Assembly: GCA_938003835.1 (NCBI GenBank) | Contig: CALKXJ010000014.1 | Location: 44,770 to 108,769, forward strand | DNA from: an uncultured Bryobacteraceae bacterium | Lineage (GTDB): Bacteria > Acidobacteriota > Terriglobia > Bryobacterales > Bryobacteraceae | Length of the DNA stretch: 64,000 bases | Direction of reading: 5' to 3' | Shown: positions 53,753 to 62,612 of the stretch, one piece after another | Position numbering within the stretch: the first letter of the stretch is position 1 | Layout: each line of letters starts with the position of its first letter | Notes under the pieces: model-generated | What the model was told of the DNA's origin: nothing | The model's input: only the letters and a program-made list of their open reading frames with translations | The model's database searches: none | Translations under genes and position numbers: made by a program

Positions 53753-54655
53753 ATGCTCCGACCGTATCGTCTTGTGTGGGCTGCCCCCGCAGCGCTTGCC
53801 TGCCTGTTCGCGGCAGCCGACTCCTCGATCGGCATCGCGACCTCGAGCGGCGATTTCCTGCTCGATCATGCCCGTGTCACGGGCAACGCGACGCTCCGGG
53901 ATGGGGCGCTGATCGAGACCGCCGCCGCGCCGTCGGCGCTCCGCCTCCGTCACGGGCCTCGGATCGACCTGGGCATGCAGGCGCGAGCACGGGTCTTCAG
54001 TAACCGCCTGGTGCTCGAGGCCGGCGCTTCCGACATTCGTGTCGGCACCGGCTTTGCCGTCGAAGCCGCCTCGCTTCGCATCACGCCGGCCGCCCCCCAG
54101 ACGAGCGCCCGCATCGTCCGCCAGGGCGAGAAGATCGTGCAGGTCGGCGTGAGCCGAGGTTCGATGCAGGTCTGGGACGCGAAGGGAATCCTCGTAGCGA
54201 ACGTGGTCCCCGGCACGCCGCTCGAGTTCGAGCCCCAGGTGGCCGGGGCGGCGCCCCCGTCGAGCTTCGCCGGGTGCCTGCTTCAAAAACAGGGCCGGTG
54301 GGTACTCTATGACCAGGCCACCCGAATCCTCATCCAGCTTCGGGGCACCGGTTTCGAGCGCGAGTGGGGCAACCGCATCCAGGTGGTCGGCACCACCGAC
54401 ACCGGGGCCCAGTCGGAGGTGGCCGCTCAGGTCGTCGACGTCACCAGCTTCACGCGGCTGGCCCAGGGCGGCTGCGAAGGCGTGGCGAAGATCGTCGGCG
54501 CGGAGCTGCCTGACAAGCCGGTTCCCCCCGGCCCGCCCGTTCAGACCGGAGGCGGCATGTCCGCCGGAACCAAAGTCGCCATCCTTGCCGCGATCGGAGG
54601 CGGCGCGGGCGCCGGCGCCTACTTCGCCACCCAGAAGAAAGACCGTTCACCGTAA
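53753..54655 (+). CDS. Exported FecR-like protein with C-terminal membrane segment
   Basis: The 300-residue protein has a signal peptide (1-22) and beta-rich blocks resembling FecR-type repeats, for example IGIATSSGDFLLDHARVTGNA, GAL-IETAAAPSALRLR and IVQVGVSRGSMQVWDAKG (given in part). A C-terminal Gly/Ala-rich hydrophobic helix (MSAGTKVAILAAIGGGAGAG) is followed by a short basic tail. Such proteins occur in acidobacteria as exported scaffold or sensor proteins. The start ATG 53753 follows AAGGA; a longer start at 53690 is less likely because it lies over the divergent gene. Confidence 0.65.
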   Translation: MLRPYRLVWAAPAALACLFAAADSSIGIATSSGDFLLDHARVTGNATLRDGALIETAAAPSALRLRHGPRIDLGMQARARVFSNRLVLEAGASDIRVGTGFAVEAASLRITPAAPQTSARIVRQGEKIVQVGVSRGSMQVWDAKGILVANVVPGTPLEFEPQVAGAAPPSSFAGCLLQKQGRWVLYDQATRILIQLRGTGFEREWGNRIQVVGTTDTGAQSEVAAQVVDVTSFTRLAQGGCEGVAKIVGAELPDKPVPPGPPVQTGGGMSAGTKVAILAAIGGGAGAGAYFATQKKDRSP

Positions 54656-54703
54656 GTGGGCCGATCCGAGCTGGAAACTCGCCAAAGCGGAGGGCTTGGG
54701 GAG

Positions 54704-54790
54704 TGGTGCGGATGAGAGGACTTGAACCTCCACGGGGATTACCCCACAACGACCTCAACGTTGCGCGTCTGCCAGTTCCGCCACATCCGC
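54704..54790 (-). tRNA. tRNA-Leu (anticodon GAG), CCA encoded
   Basis: The minus strand folds as a class II tRNA. The acceptor is GCGGATG paired with CATCCGC and the discriminator is A. The anticodon stem is CAACG/CGTTG with loop TTGAGGT, so the anticodon is GAG. There is a long variable arm and the CCA end is encoded at 54704-54706. It reads CUC and CUU codons. It lies just downstream of secG in the same direction, as leuU does in E. coli. Confidence 0.95.
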
Positions 54791-54833
54791 ACACTATCTA
54801 CGTCTATCTATAGCACAAGCGCGCCCGCCGCGA

Positions 54834-55265
54834 TCATTGCTTCGGCGGAGCGCTCTCGGGCTTGGCCGGTGCGGGCTGCTGGCCCGGCGGCGGAGGGATG
54901 TTGAGCGGGATCGTCCTGGAGGGCCCGCCTCCCTCCGGCGTCAACGTCACCGACGGCTGCCCGGCCGGAACGCCCGTCTCGACCGGCTGCGCCTGCGAGC
55001 CCGTCTTCTCGAGCACCGTCGCCGTCACGCCGCCGCGCTTGGTGGCGTAGATGGCCAGCGACAGCGACGTCAGCATGAACAGCGCCGCCGCGACCTTGGT
55101 CGCCTTCGAAAGCACCGTCGCCGAACCGCGCGGCCCGAAGGCCGTCTGCGAGCCCATGCCGCCAAAGGCTCCCGCCAGATCCGCCGCCTTGCCGCTTTGC
55201 AGCAGCACGACGATGATCAGGAAGAAGCAGATCAGCACATGAAGGATCGTCAGGACGATGACCAT
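54834..55265 (-). CDS. secG: Protein translocase subunit SecG
   Basis: The 143-residue protein has two membrane helices (about 2-22 and 57-75) separated by the conserved cytoplasmic loop [24 protein letters not shown]. This is the SecG signature. A long Pro/Gly-rich C-terminal tail extends beyond the usual 75-110 residues. SecG helps SecYE move preproteins. TAGAAT occurs about 30 nt before the ATG. It is followed by tRNA-Leu. Confidence 0.95.
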   Translation of the reverse strand: MVIVLTILHVLICFFLIIVVLLQSGKAADLAGAFGGMGSQTAFGPRGSATVLSKATKVAAALFMLTSLSLAIYATKRGGVTATVLEKTGSQAQPVETGVPAGQPSVTLTPEGGGPSRTIPLNIPPPPGQQPAPAKPESAPPKQ

Positions 55266-55327
55266 AGGGATGCCGGCGGTGAGCCGCTATCCGTTATTCT
55301 ACAACAGCCGCGCTGCGGCCGTGCGCC

Positions 55328-57676
55328 TCAAGGCTGCCACTCATGGTAGGAGGCGTAACCGCCGCCCATGTTGCGCGCCAGCCACAGGCGATATTCGCGG
55401 CTCACCGTGCGCGTCGGCTCGCGTCGCGGCGCCGGCTCGGTGTTGGTGTAGACGAACAGCGCCGGTGCCCCCTCGGCCGTCCGGCCGAGACAGACCACCT
55501 CGTCCCGGTAGTCGCCCGCCAGGTCGGCCGCCATCGGGCAGGAACCCGAAGCCGCCTCGTTCGGCGGCTTGGCCGGCAGCGGCTCGACGCTCGAACCGGT
55601 GAACCGCGCCAGACGTTTCCCGTCGCCGGAGATGAGCTCCCGGACCGGGCCGCCCGTCCAGTTCACCGGGCGCCAGCCGCGCGGGAAGGGATTCATCAGG
55701 ATCTTGCCCTCGGCGGAGAACAGCACCAGGTCTTCCATGAGATGCCCGTCGCGGTTGGCCAGCAGCTCCAAGCCGGGCGAGCCCTCCCAGATGTCGGAAG
55801 CCCAGCCGGTATGCCCGTGCACCCACCGCGGATCGTCCTCGCGGTTGATCTTCCAGATCAGCTTGCCGCTGCTTGCATCCACCAGATAGACCCCGGCATG
55901 GACGTTGCTTTCGACGACATAGTAGACCTGGCGCGTCGTGGTGGAAGGCAGGATCCGGTTCACCGCGACGATGTCCGGGTGCGCCCGGTAGAGCGCCCAG
56001 CGCAGGCGCCCGTCCGGGTTGAGCAGCATCGTTCCGTTGAAGACCTCGTCACGGCCGTCGCCGTCGACGTCGGCAATATCGACGTGATGCGAGCCGCTCC
56101 CGTTGGTCTCGGCAAAACTCTCGTAGCGCCACAGCCGCGCCAGCCCGGCGTCGTAGGCGTCGATCACCTCGTTCTCATAAAGCCCGGTCTGCGTTACGAT
56201 CGCCGGCCGTTTTCCGTCGAGATAGGCAATCGACATGTGCACGCGCGTCGAGCTCTTGGAGAAATCCGTCACCATCGGCGTCCACGGTGTCTTTCGCAGC
56301 AGGCGCCCACTCAGGCCGTCCAACACCGCAAGGTACAGCTCGCCGCCCTCTTCGATCTGGGCGATCACCTCGTCGCGGCCGTCCCCGTCGAGGTCGTGGA
56401 CGTTCACCGGCACGTTGTTGGCGTTGCCGAAGCAGCGCTCGTGGCGCACGAGCGGCCTTCTCCACAGCGCGCGGCCGTAACTGGTGAAGGCCTCCAGCTC
56501 CACCGGCACGCCCGGGTCGCGCGACATCTCCTGGATGCCGTTATCGAGGCGCAAGACGACATCGAGCCGCCCGTCGCCGTCGAGATCGCCGAAGACCGGG
56601 GCCAGGCCGCCCTGCCGCGTCGTCGCGGCGACGCTCAGGATGAGCCCGCTCGGCGCGCCGCCCGGCTCGATGCCCGCCCACTCCGACGGCGGCCCCTCGA
56701 CACCGTTCGCCACCACCGGCCGCACGCGGTAATACAGGCGGCTGCCCTGGGGAGGATTGCGGTCGACGAAGTTGGTCGGACCTTCCACCGGGCGAGTGGT
56801 GATCCGCTCGCCCGCGGCGTCGGTGCGCGTCGAGCGGTAGACGTGGAACCCCGTCTCGGGCTGGTCCGAGGCGAGCAGTTGCCAGCTCAGGAAGATCGCC
56901 CCATCGGCAACCGGCGCGGCAACGAGCCGCCGCACCTGGCGGCGGAAGTGGGTCGTGCCCTCCGGCTCGCGCACGGCGCGAAAACCAATGTCCGGATGGC
57001 GTATGCCGGCGCTGGCGCCGCCGAAGACGCCACAGCGCAGATAGTATTCCCCCCGTGCCCAGGAGCCGCCCGCCAGGCCCGTTTCTCGCTCGACGGGATC
57101 GGCCACGCGGTAGATGAAGCGCGAGGTGGCAAGATCGGGGTACCGGTCCACCATCTGCCAGACGTTGCCCGCCATGTCGAAAAGGCCCCAGGGATTCGCC
57201 GCGCCGCTTTTGACCGGTCGCAGGTGGCGCCGCCAGTCGGCGAAGTTGCGGTTGGCCTCGGCGTCGTAGTTGGCCTTGCCCGCCGGGGCGTCCTTGCCCC
57301 ACGGGTAAACCGCATCGGCTGAGCCCGCCCGAGCGGCGTACTCGAACTCGGCTGCCGTCGGGAGCCGGTAGATGCGCCCCTCGCGTCTGCTGCGCCACTT
57401 CAGATAGGCGGCCGCGTCGAAGCGGTTCACAAAGATCACCGGCCAGTCCTCCATGCCGGCCGGGACCCCACCTCCGGACCAGTGAAGCGGCGGCGGATGT
57501 CCCGTAGCCTCGACGAACTCCCGATACTGGCGGTTCGTCACCGGATGGACGGCCATTTCGAAGTCCTCGACGCGGACCTCCGGCTTGCCCGGCAAAACGC
57601 CGCCGCGGATGCGGACAAAATCCGCCCCGGCGGCCAACAGGGCGCTGAACAACACGGCGAGGAAGGCTCGGCTCAT
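55328..57676 (-). CDS. Exported fusion of FGE-sulfatase-type, FnIII and PL11-like rhamnogalacturonan-lyase domains
   Basis: The 782-residue protein has a signal peptide (1-17). A formylglycine-generating-enzyme/SUMF1-like domain spans about 19-218 (VHPVTNRQYREFVEATG, LPTAAEFEYAARAG, NPWGLFDMAGNVWQMV, GGSWARG). A fibronectin type III-like stretch (about 225-335) follows. A large FG-GAP-type beta-propeller (about 345-760) has DLDGDGRLDVVLRLDNG, HDLDGDGRDEVIAQ, YLDGKRPAIVTQTGLYENEV and DIADVDGDGRDEVFNGTML. The propeller pattern follows PL11 rhamnogalacturonan lyases. The combination is unusual. It is divergent from receptor 5, so pectin-type glycans are a plausible common substrate. Confidence 0.72.
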   Translation of the reverse strand: MSRAFLAVLFSALLAAGADFVRIRGGVLPGKPEVRVEDFEMAVHPVTNRQYREFVEATGHPPPLHWSGGGVPAGMEDWPVIFVNRFDAAAYLKWRSRREGRIYRLPTAAEFEYAARAGSADAVYPWGKDAPAGKANYDAEANRNFADWRRHLRPVKSGAANPWGLFDMAGNVWQMVDRYPDLATSRFIYRVADPVERETGLAGGSWARGEYYLRCGVFGGASAGIRHPDIGFRAVREPEGTTHFRRQVRRLVAAPVADGAIFLSWQLLASDQPETGFHVYRSTRTDAAGERITTRPVEGPTNFVDRNPPQGSRLYYRVRPVVANGVEGPPSEWAGIEPGGAPSGLILSVAATTRQGGLAPVFGDLDGDGRLDVVLRLDNGIQEMSRDPGVPVELEAFTSYGRALWRRPLVRHERCFGNANNVPVNVHDLDGDGRDEVIAQIEEGGELYLAVLDGLSGRLLRKTPWTPMVTDFSKSSTRVHMSIAYLDGKRPAIVTQTGLYENEVIDAYDAGLARLWRYESFAETNGSGSHHVDIADVDGDGRDEVFNGTMLLNPDGRLRWALYRAHPDIVAVNRILPSTTTRQVYYVVESNVHAGVYLVDASSGKLIWKINREDDPRWVHGHTGWASDIWEGSPGLELLANRDGHLMEDLVLFSAEGKILMNPFPRGWRPVNWTGGPVRELISGDGKRLARFTGSSVEPLPAKPPNEAASGSCPMAADLAGDYRDEVVCLGRTAEGAPALFVYTNTEPAPRREPTRTVSREYRLWLARNMGGGYASYHEWQP

Positions 57677-57730
57677 TGCGCGTCGAGCGTATCAACTCGG
57701 CACGCGCCGGCGCAAGCCTGTCGATTTCGC

Positions 57731-57759
57731 TTGACCGGACAATCATCAAGAATTAGTAT
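57731..57759 (+). promoter_or_regulatory. Sigma70-type promoter of TonB receptor 5
   Basis: TTGACC (57731-57736), 17-nt spacer, TAGTAT (57754-57759). The predicted start near 57766 leaves an 18-nt leader with the ribosome-binding site GGAGG. Confidence 0.7.
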
Positions 57760-57783
57760 GAACGCAAGTCCGGAGGTTGTCTC

Positions 57784-60700
57784 ATGAAGCTTCTTAGACT
57801 GCTCCTGCTTGCCGTGCTCCTTAGTTCGGCTCTTCCCGCTTCCCTCGGGGCTCAGGTCGCCACGGGCTCCATGGGGGGCATCGTCACCGACCCGCAGAAC
57901 GCCGCCATACCCGGCGTGCGCGTGAGGGCCGTCCACGAAGCGACCGGCGTCGAGTTCGAAACGGTCACTTCGGAAGCCGGCCTGTACAGCTTTCCCAACC
58001 TGCCCGTGGGTCGCTACACGGTCTCGGTCGAGCATCCCGGCTTCAAGAAGCTGGTGCGCGCAGGCATTGAGATCCGCATCGCGCAACGGCAGCCGCTTGA
58101 CCTGCGGCTGGAGCTCGGCGAGGTGGTCGAGACCGTCGAGGTGACGGCGACGCCGCCGCTGCTGGCCTCGCAGACCTCCGAGGTCGCCACCAACTTCTCG
58201 CCCACTTTCATGAGCAACGCCCCGCTGTTCACCGGGGGAATCCGCAACCCCTCAGTCTTCGTCATGTACATGCCCGGCGTGAACACCATCGGGGATCAGA
58301 GCATCAACGGCAGCCCGCGCCGCGGCAAGGAGTCCCTCATCGACGGCGCCAGCCATACGATTCCCGAGAGCGGAGGCGTCGTCTTCGACTTCCCCTCCGC
58401 CGAGCAGTTCGGCGAGTTCCGCCTGATCACCAACACCTTCTCGGCCGAATATGGCCGCACTGGCGGCGGCATCGAGATCTTCATCACCCGGAGCGGCACC
58501 AATGAGCTGCACGGCACCGGCTACTGGAACCTGCGCCGCGACATCTTCAACGCCGCCGGCTGGAGCGTCAACCAGAACCCGCGCAACCGGCCGGGCTTCC
58601 GCCCCAAGGAGCGCTTCAACGAGATCGGCGGCGCCATCGGCGGCCCCGTCTATCTGCCGAAGATCTACGACGGGCGCAACCGGAGCTTCTTCTATTTCAC
58701 TTACGTCAAGGACGCCCGGCCGGCCTCGATCAGCGCCCTGACCAGCACCGTGCCGACCGTGCGGATGAAGCGCGGCGACTTCGGCGAGCTGCCGCAGCTC
58801 ATCTATGACCCGCTCACCACCACCGGCGCCGGAGCGGCGGCCACGCGCACGCCGTTCCCCAATAACGTCATCCCAGCCTCCCGTTTCAGCCGCGTCTCCC
58901 AGCGCCTGCTGCCGCTGTTCCCGGATCCGCCTTTGCCGGGGATCCTCACTAACCTGCCTTTCGTCAACACCTCGGTGCTGGACCGCTATATGTGGAGCAT
59001 CAAGGCGGATCATCAGATCGCCGACAACAACCGCGTTAGCGTCTACTTCAGCTTCGAGAAAAACGATTCCAGCAGTGTGGAATTTCTCCCGGGGCCGTTG
59101 GGCAACGGGCTGTTGTCCTACCGCCGTCCGAAAAACCTCCGAATCAACCACAACTACATCTTCCGGCCCAACCTGATTCTCCAGACCACAATCGGCTTCA
59201 CGGATCTTCCCACGGGCTGGGATAACACCAGCCAGGGGCAGAAGGGCTGGGGCAGCAAGCTGGACATCCCGGGCACAGATCGCAGACTCGGCGACGCGAT
59301 GCCGCGCATCCGGTTCGCGGCCGCCGACGGGCTCACCGAAATCGGGCGCCGCGACGGCAAGACCGTCGGCAGCCAGATCAATCAGACCTTCCACTTGAAC
59401 CAGGGGCTTTCCTGGATCCGCGGCCGTCACGAATTCAAGTTCGGCTGGGACTTCCGCCGCCTGCAAACCTTCAGCGATCCGCTCGATCTGGCCTGGGTGA
59501 ACGGAACCTTCGACTTCGCGCGCGACCAGACCGCCCACCCGCAGATGCGCGGCACCACGGGCTACTCTTTTGCCAGCCTCCTGCTCGGCCTGGTCAACCG
59601 CGGCGACGTCACCATCAACGCGATCGACCCGCGCGACTCCTCGCGCTACGGCTACCAGGCCTTCTATATCCAGGACAACTGGAAGGTCCATCCCAAGGTG
59701 ATGCTCAATGTCGGCCTGCGCTACGACGTGCCGCTGGCCCGTTACAACCCTCTGGGCTATTTCACCTCGTTCGACCCGACGATGCCCAACCCGAAAGCCG
59801 ACGGGCTGCCTGGTGCCTTGGCCTACGCCGGCTTCGGTCCCGGGCGCATCAACCGGAAGCGCTTCGCCGACATCCACTGGTTCGAGTTCGGCCCGCGCTT
59901 CGGCATGGCCTGGCAGATCACGCCGAAGACCGTGCTCCGCGGCGGCTACGGCATCTCCTACTCGCCCGGCAATCACACCACCGGCGGCTTCTGCCTGGGC
60001 TGCGCCTTCGGCTTCACCGCCAGCATCGAGCAGATCTCGCCTGACGGCATCGCCGGAGCCTTCAACTGGGACGAGGGCGTCAAGCCGCCGCCGGGCTTCG
60101 TGCCGCCGCCGTTCATCGATCCGAGCTTCGCCAACGGCATGTCGCCCTGGTATCTGTCGCCGCGCTCCGGCATCCAGCCTCGCCAGCACAACTTCAGCGT
60201 CAACATCCAGCGTGAACTCCCCGGCAACTTCGTCTTCGACATCGCCTACGTCGGCAGCCGCGCTTACAACCTGAACTCCTCGCTCATGCTCAACCAGGTC
60301 CACCCGCGATTCCTCACATACAAGGAGCTGCTGACCCAGAGCTTTGACTCGCCCGCAGTGCAGGCGCTCGGCTTGCGCCGGCCTTTCTCGACGTTCCGTG
60401 GCACGCTGGCACAGGCGCTGCGGCCCTATCCGCAGTTTCTGGATATCCCCGACCATTACAGCGGGCAGGGCAAGTCCTGGTACGACTCGCTTCAGGTGAA
60501 GTTCGAGAAGCGCTTCGGCTCCTTCCAGCTCTATTCCAACTACACCTGGTCGAAGACGCTCTCAACGTTGAGCCGGAGCCAGACGGCGTTTCAGGACTGG
60601 CCGCAGGACAGCTACAACTACGCCGACGAGAAGAGTCTCATGTTCTGGGACATCCCACACACGGTGAATGTCATCCAGAGCTTCGACCTGCCGTTCGGCC

Positions 60701-61233
60701 GCGGCAAGAAGTTCCTGCCTGACGCTCCGGCCTCGGTCAACTGGCTGGTTTCCGGCTGGACCATCGCGAGCGTGCAGCAGTACACCTCGGGCATCCTGAT
60801 TCCGCTGTCGGCCCCGGTGGCGGAGCTCGGCGCCGGCGGGCTGTTTCTGCCCTTCCGGAAGGCCGTGCTGACCGGGCAGCCAATCAAGACGGGGATGAAC
60901 CGCACGGATCTGGATCCGAACAACCCCAACACCCGCTGGCTGAATCCGGGCGCGGTCGCGGCGCCGGGCCGCTACGAGCTCGGCACCGCCAACCGCTACC
61001 AGTCGGCGATGCGCAACCCCATGCGCATGTCCGAGAACATGGCGATCATCAAGCGCACGCGGCTGTTCCGCGAGGACGTGATGTTCGAATACCGCGCCGA
61101 CTGCTTCAACTGCTTCAACCGGACGAACTTCGGCGGCGTGATCGGAACGCTCGGCAGCCCGGGTTACGGCCGGCCCACCGGGCCGCAGTCCGGCCCGCGC
61201 ATCATCACGATGGGGCTGCGGCTGACGTTCTGA
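57784..61233 (+). CDS. TonB-dependent receptor 5, Oar-like with carboxypeptidase-regulatory domain
   Basis: The 1149-residue receptor has a signal peptide (1-23), a CarboxypepD_reg-like domain (about 28-112; MGGIVTDPQNAAIPGVRVRA), a plug (about 120-250; AEYGRTGGGIEIFITRSGTN) and a long barrel ending MGLRLTF. GGAGG precedes the ATG. Nearby FGE/PL11-like fusion on the other strand suggests glycan uptake. It is convergent with an exported hypothetical (17-bp gap) that ends in a 12-bp hairpin. Confidence 0.94.
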   Translation: MKLLRLLLLAVLLSSALPASLGAQVATGSMGGIVTDPQNAAIPGVRVRAVHEATGVEFETVTSEAGLYSFPNLPVGRYTVSVEHPGFKKLVRAGIEIRIAQRQPLDLRLELGEVVETVEVTATPPLLASQTSEVATNFSPTFMSNAPLFTGGIRNPSVFVMYMPGVNTIGDQSINGSPRRGKESLIDGASHTIPESGGVVFDFPSAEQFGEFRLITNTFSAEYGRTGGGIEIFITRSGTNELHGTGYWNLRRDIFNAAGWSVNQNPRNRPGFRPKERFNEIGGAIGGPVYLPKIYDGRNRSFFYFTYVKDARPASISALTSTVPTVRMKRGDFGELPQLIYDPLTTTGAGAAATRTPFPNNVIPASRFSRVSQRLLPLFPDPPLPGILTNLPFVNTSVLDRYMWSIKADHQIADNNRVSVYFSFEKNDSSSVEFLPGPLGNGLLSYRRPKNLRINHNYIFRPNLILQTTIGFTDLPTGWDNTSQGQKGWGSKLDIPGTDRRLGDAMPRIRFAAADGLTEIGRRDGKTVGSQINQTFHLNQGLSWIRGRHEFKFGWDFRRLQTFSDPLDLAWVNGTFDFARDQTAHPQMRGTTGYSFASLLLGLVNRGDVTINAIDPRDSSRYGYQAFYIQDNWKVHPKVMLNVGLRYDVPLARYNPLGYFTSFDPTMPNPKADGLPGALAYAGFGPGRINRKRFADIHWFEFGPRFGMAWQITPKTVLRGGYGISYSPGNHTTGGFCLGCAFGFTASIEQISPDGIAGAFNWDEGVKPPPGFVPPPFIDPSFANGMSPWYLSPRSGIQPRQHNFSVNIQRELPGNFVFDIAYVGSRAYNLNSSLMLNQVHPRFLTYKELLTQSFDSPAVQALGLRRPFSTFRGTLAQALRPYPQFLDIPDHYSGQGKSWYDSLQVKFEKRFGSFQLYSNYTWSKTLSTLSRSQTAFQDWPQDSYNYADEKSLMFWDIPHTVNVIQSFDLPFGRGKKFLPDAPASVNWLVSGWTIASVQQYTSGILIPLSAPVAELGAGGLFLPFRKAVLTGQPIKTGMNRTDLDPNNPNTRWLNPGAVAAPGRYELGTANRYQSAMRNPMRMSENMAIIKRTRLFREDVMFEYRADCFNCFNRTNFGGVIGTLGSPGYGRPTGPQSGPRIITMGLRLTF

Positions 61234-61249
61234 TCCTGGCCAGTCAAGC

Positions 61250-61915
61250 TTAGCGGGCCGGCGCCTCGCCGGCCCGCTGCCGAATCGATTCCGGGATCTT
61301 CCAGCGGACGCGGCCGCCTTTGCTGTAAATCCGGACCGCGAGCTCCGCTTCCTGGTCCTCCGGCCCGAATAGGAGCCGGCCATCAGTCAACCGCAGCGGG
61401 AAGACGACCCAGAAGATATCGTAGGCGTAATCTCGCTGGGCAGCGCCCGCCAGGGCTTTGACGTCGCGCAGCCTCGGAGCCACCGTCCCGCGCACCGCCC
61501 TGGGGCCGGCAGGATCGGCGCCGCGCGGCATCAGGTGGGCCGTCCAGTCGCGGGGAATGATCCCCGAACCCTCGCGCGGGTCGATCTCCACCAGGATGAC
61601 CGTGTCGCCGGCCGCCTCGGCCTCCTCGACCAGCTTGCGGGTCTCCTCATCGGTCAACCCCTGAGCGAGCTGGATTAGCCGCGCGGTCGCCCGGATGACC
61701 TCGGGCGTCAGCCACGTGGCGCGAAGCTTGTAGTTGTAAGCCCGGTCGGTCGAGGTTACCCGAAAGTCGAAGCTGCCCCCGACCTGGCCGTTGGCGCGCA
61801 TCGCCAGGGCGGTGGTCTTCGCAGTCTTGGGATCCCACCTCAGATAGTCGTCCTGGCCCCGGCCGCAAACGGGGAGCCCCGCAACGAGAAGCCCCGCCAG
61901 AAGCCAACGCCTCAT
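61250..61915 (-). CDS. Exported hypothetical protein
   Basis: The 221-residue protein has a signal peptide (1-20). A beta-rich body contains FDFRVTSTDRAYNYKLRATW, VILVEIDPREGSGIIPRDW and DIFWVVFPLRLTDGRLLF. No family is recognised. Its ATG overlaps the TGA of the upstream three-repeat gene (ATGA), so translation is coupled. The last codons form the stem of the hairpin at 61252-61278. Confidence 0.72.
   Translation of the reverse strand: MRRWLLAGLLVAGLPVCGRGQDDYLRWDPKTAKTTALAMRANGQVGGSFDFRVTSTDRAYNYKLRATWLTPEVIRATARLIQLAQGLTDEETRKLVEEAEAAGDTVILVEIDPREGSGIIPRDWTAHLMPRGADPAGPRAVRGTVAPRLRDVKALAGAAQRDYAYDIFWVVFPLRLTDGRLLFGPEDQEAELAVRIYSKGGRVRWKIPESIRQRAGEAPAR
61252..61278. terminator. Perfect 12-bp hairpin between convergent genes
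   Basis: AGCGGGCCGGCG (61252-61263), loop CCT, CGCCGGCCCGCT (61267-61278). It follows receptor 5 by 18 bp and is coded in the last codons of the minus-strand gene. No U-tract is present on either side, so it could be a hairpin-only bidirectional terminator or an mRNA 3'-end stabiliser. Confidence 0.45.
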
Positions 61916-62487
61916 TCGACCACCTTCCGCAAGAAGCAGACGATCTCGTTGCCTCCCATGGCCGTCTTGCCGACGGTCATGCCCAGAAACTCGTATCCCT
62001 CTTCGCCGGCCTGCCGGAGCTCTTTTTGCATGGTGGAGGTGCGGGAAGTCGCCAGAAGCTTATACTGGAATCGCCGGGCAGGCTTGGCCGGGTCCCGCTC
62101 CAGGATCACACTCACCTCCTGGCCGCCGAAGGCGGACGCAAAAACCGTTTGACCCATATACTCAAATCCTTCATCACCCGCCTGCTGGATCTCTTTTTGC
62201 ATCGTGGAGGTTCGTGTGGTCGCAAGCAACTTGTATTTCTTGCGATTCGTCGTCTCGGCGCCCAGCTCTTTCCTCATGACGACGACAACCTCTCTGCCGC
62301 CCATGGCGGTCTCACCTCCCATGACCGCGAGAAAACTGTAGCCGGCGTCGGCCGCCTCGTTCATTTCCTTCTCCATCGTAGAGGTACGGCTGGTAGCCAG
62401 GACACGGTAGTCATAGCGGACGGCATCCGCGGCGAAACTCAGAGCCGCACTTGCCCCTAAGAAAAGTAATACTCGATTAACCATCAT
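61912..62487 (-). CDS. Exported protein with three DUF4177-like repeats
   Basis: The 191-residue protein has a signal peptide (1-20) and three tandem repeats of about 49 residues at 24-73, 83-131 and 140-188. Each shares a block like YKLLATSRTSTMQKE, then GxxGYEFLGM, GGxEVVVxxxR. The fold resembles the DUF4177 module (one alpha helix against a small beta sheet), but here with a constant LATxRTSTM signature. The third copy is the closest to the second. The ATG has AGAGGTG upstream and a perfect TTGACA promoter. It is coupled to the next gene by ATGA. Confidence 0.78.
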   Translation of the reverse strand: MMVNRVLLFLGASAALSFAADAVRYDYRVLATSRTSTMEKEMNEAADAGYSFLAVMGGETAMGGREVVVVMRKELGAETTNRKKYKLLATTRTSTMQKEIQQAGDEGFEYMGQTVFASAFGGQEVSVILERDPAKPARRFQYKLLATSRTSTMQKELRQAGEEGYEFLGMTVGKTAMGGNEIVCFLRKVVE

Positions 62488-62507
62488 GCACCTCTGGGTA
62501 TGACGAC

Positions 62508-62536
62508 AAGATACAGCAGGCAGGCATCCCTGTCAA
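62508..62536 (-). promoter_or_regulatory. Promoter of the three-repeat exported protein
   Basis: On the minus strand TTGACA (perfect; 62531-62536), 17-nt spacer, TATCTT (62508-62513). Predicted start near 62501 with a 14-nt leader that contains AGAGGTG. Confidence 0.65.
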
Positions 62537-62598
62537 TTGCTCGAGCGCCGACAGGACAGAGACACGGCAGCGTAAGCGGCCCCCCGGAGCCCGAATGC

Positions 62599-62604
62599 TA
62601 TCAT
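62599..62604 (+). promoter_or_regulatory. Extended -10 box TGCTATCAT, leaderless start of der
   Basis: TATCAT with an upstream TGC (TGnTATCAT, 62596-62604) ends 8 nt before the ATG at 62613. No -35 is visible, in keeping with extended -10 promoters. Confidence 0.5.
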
Positions 62605-62612
62605 GAGCGTCG

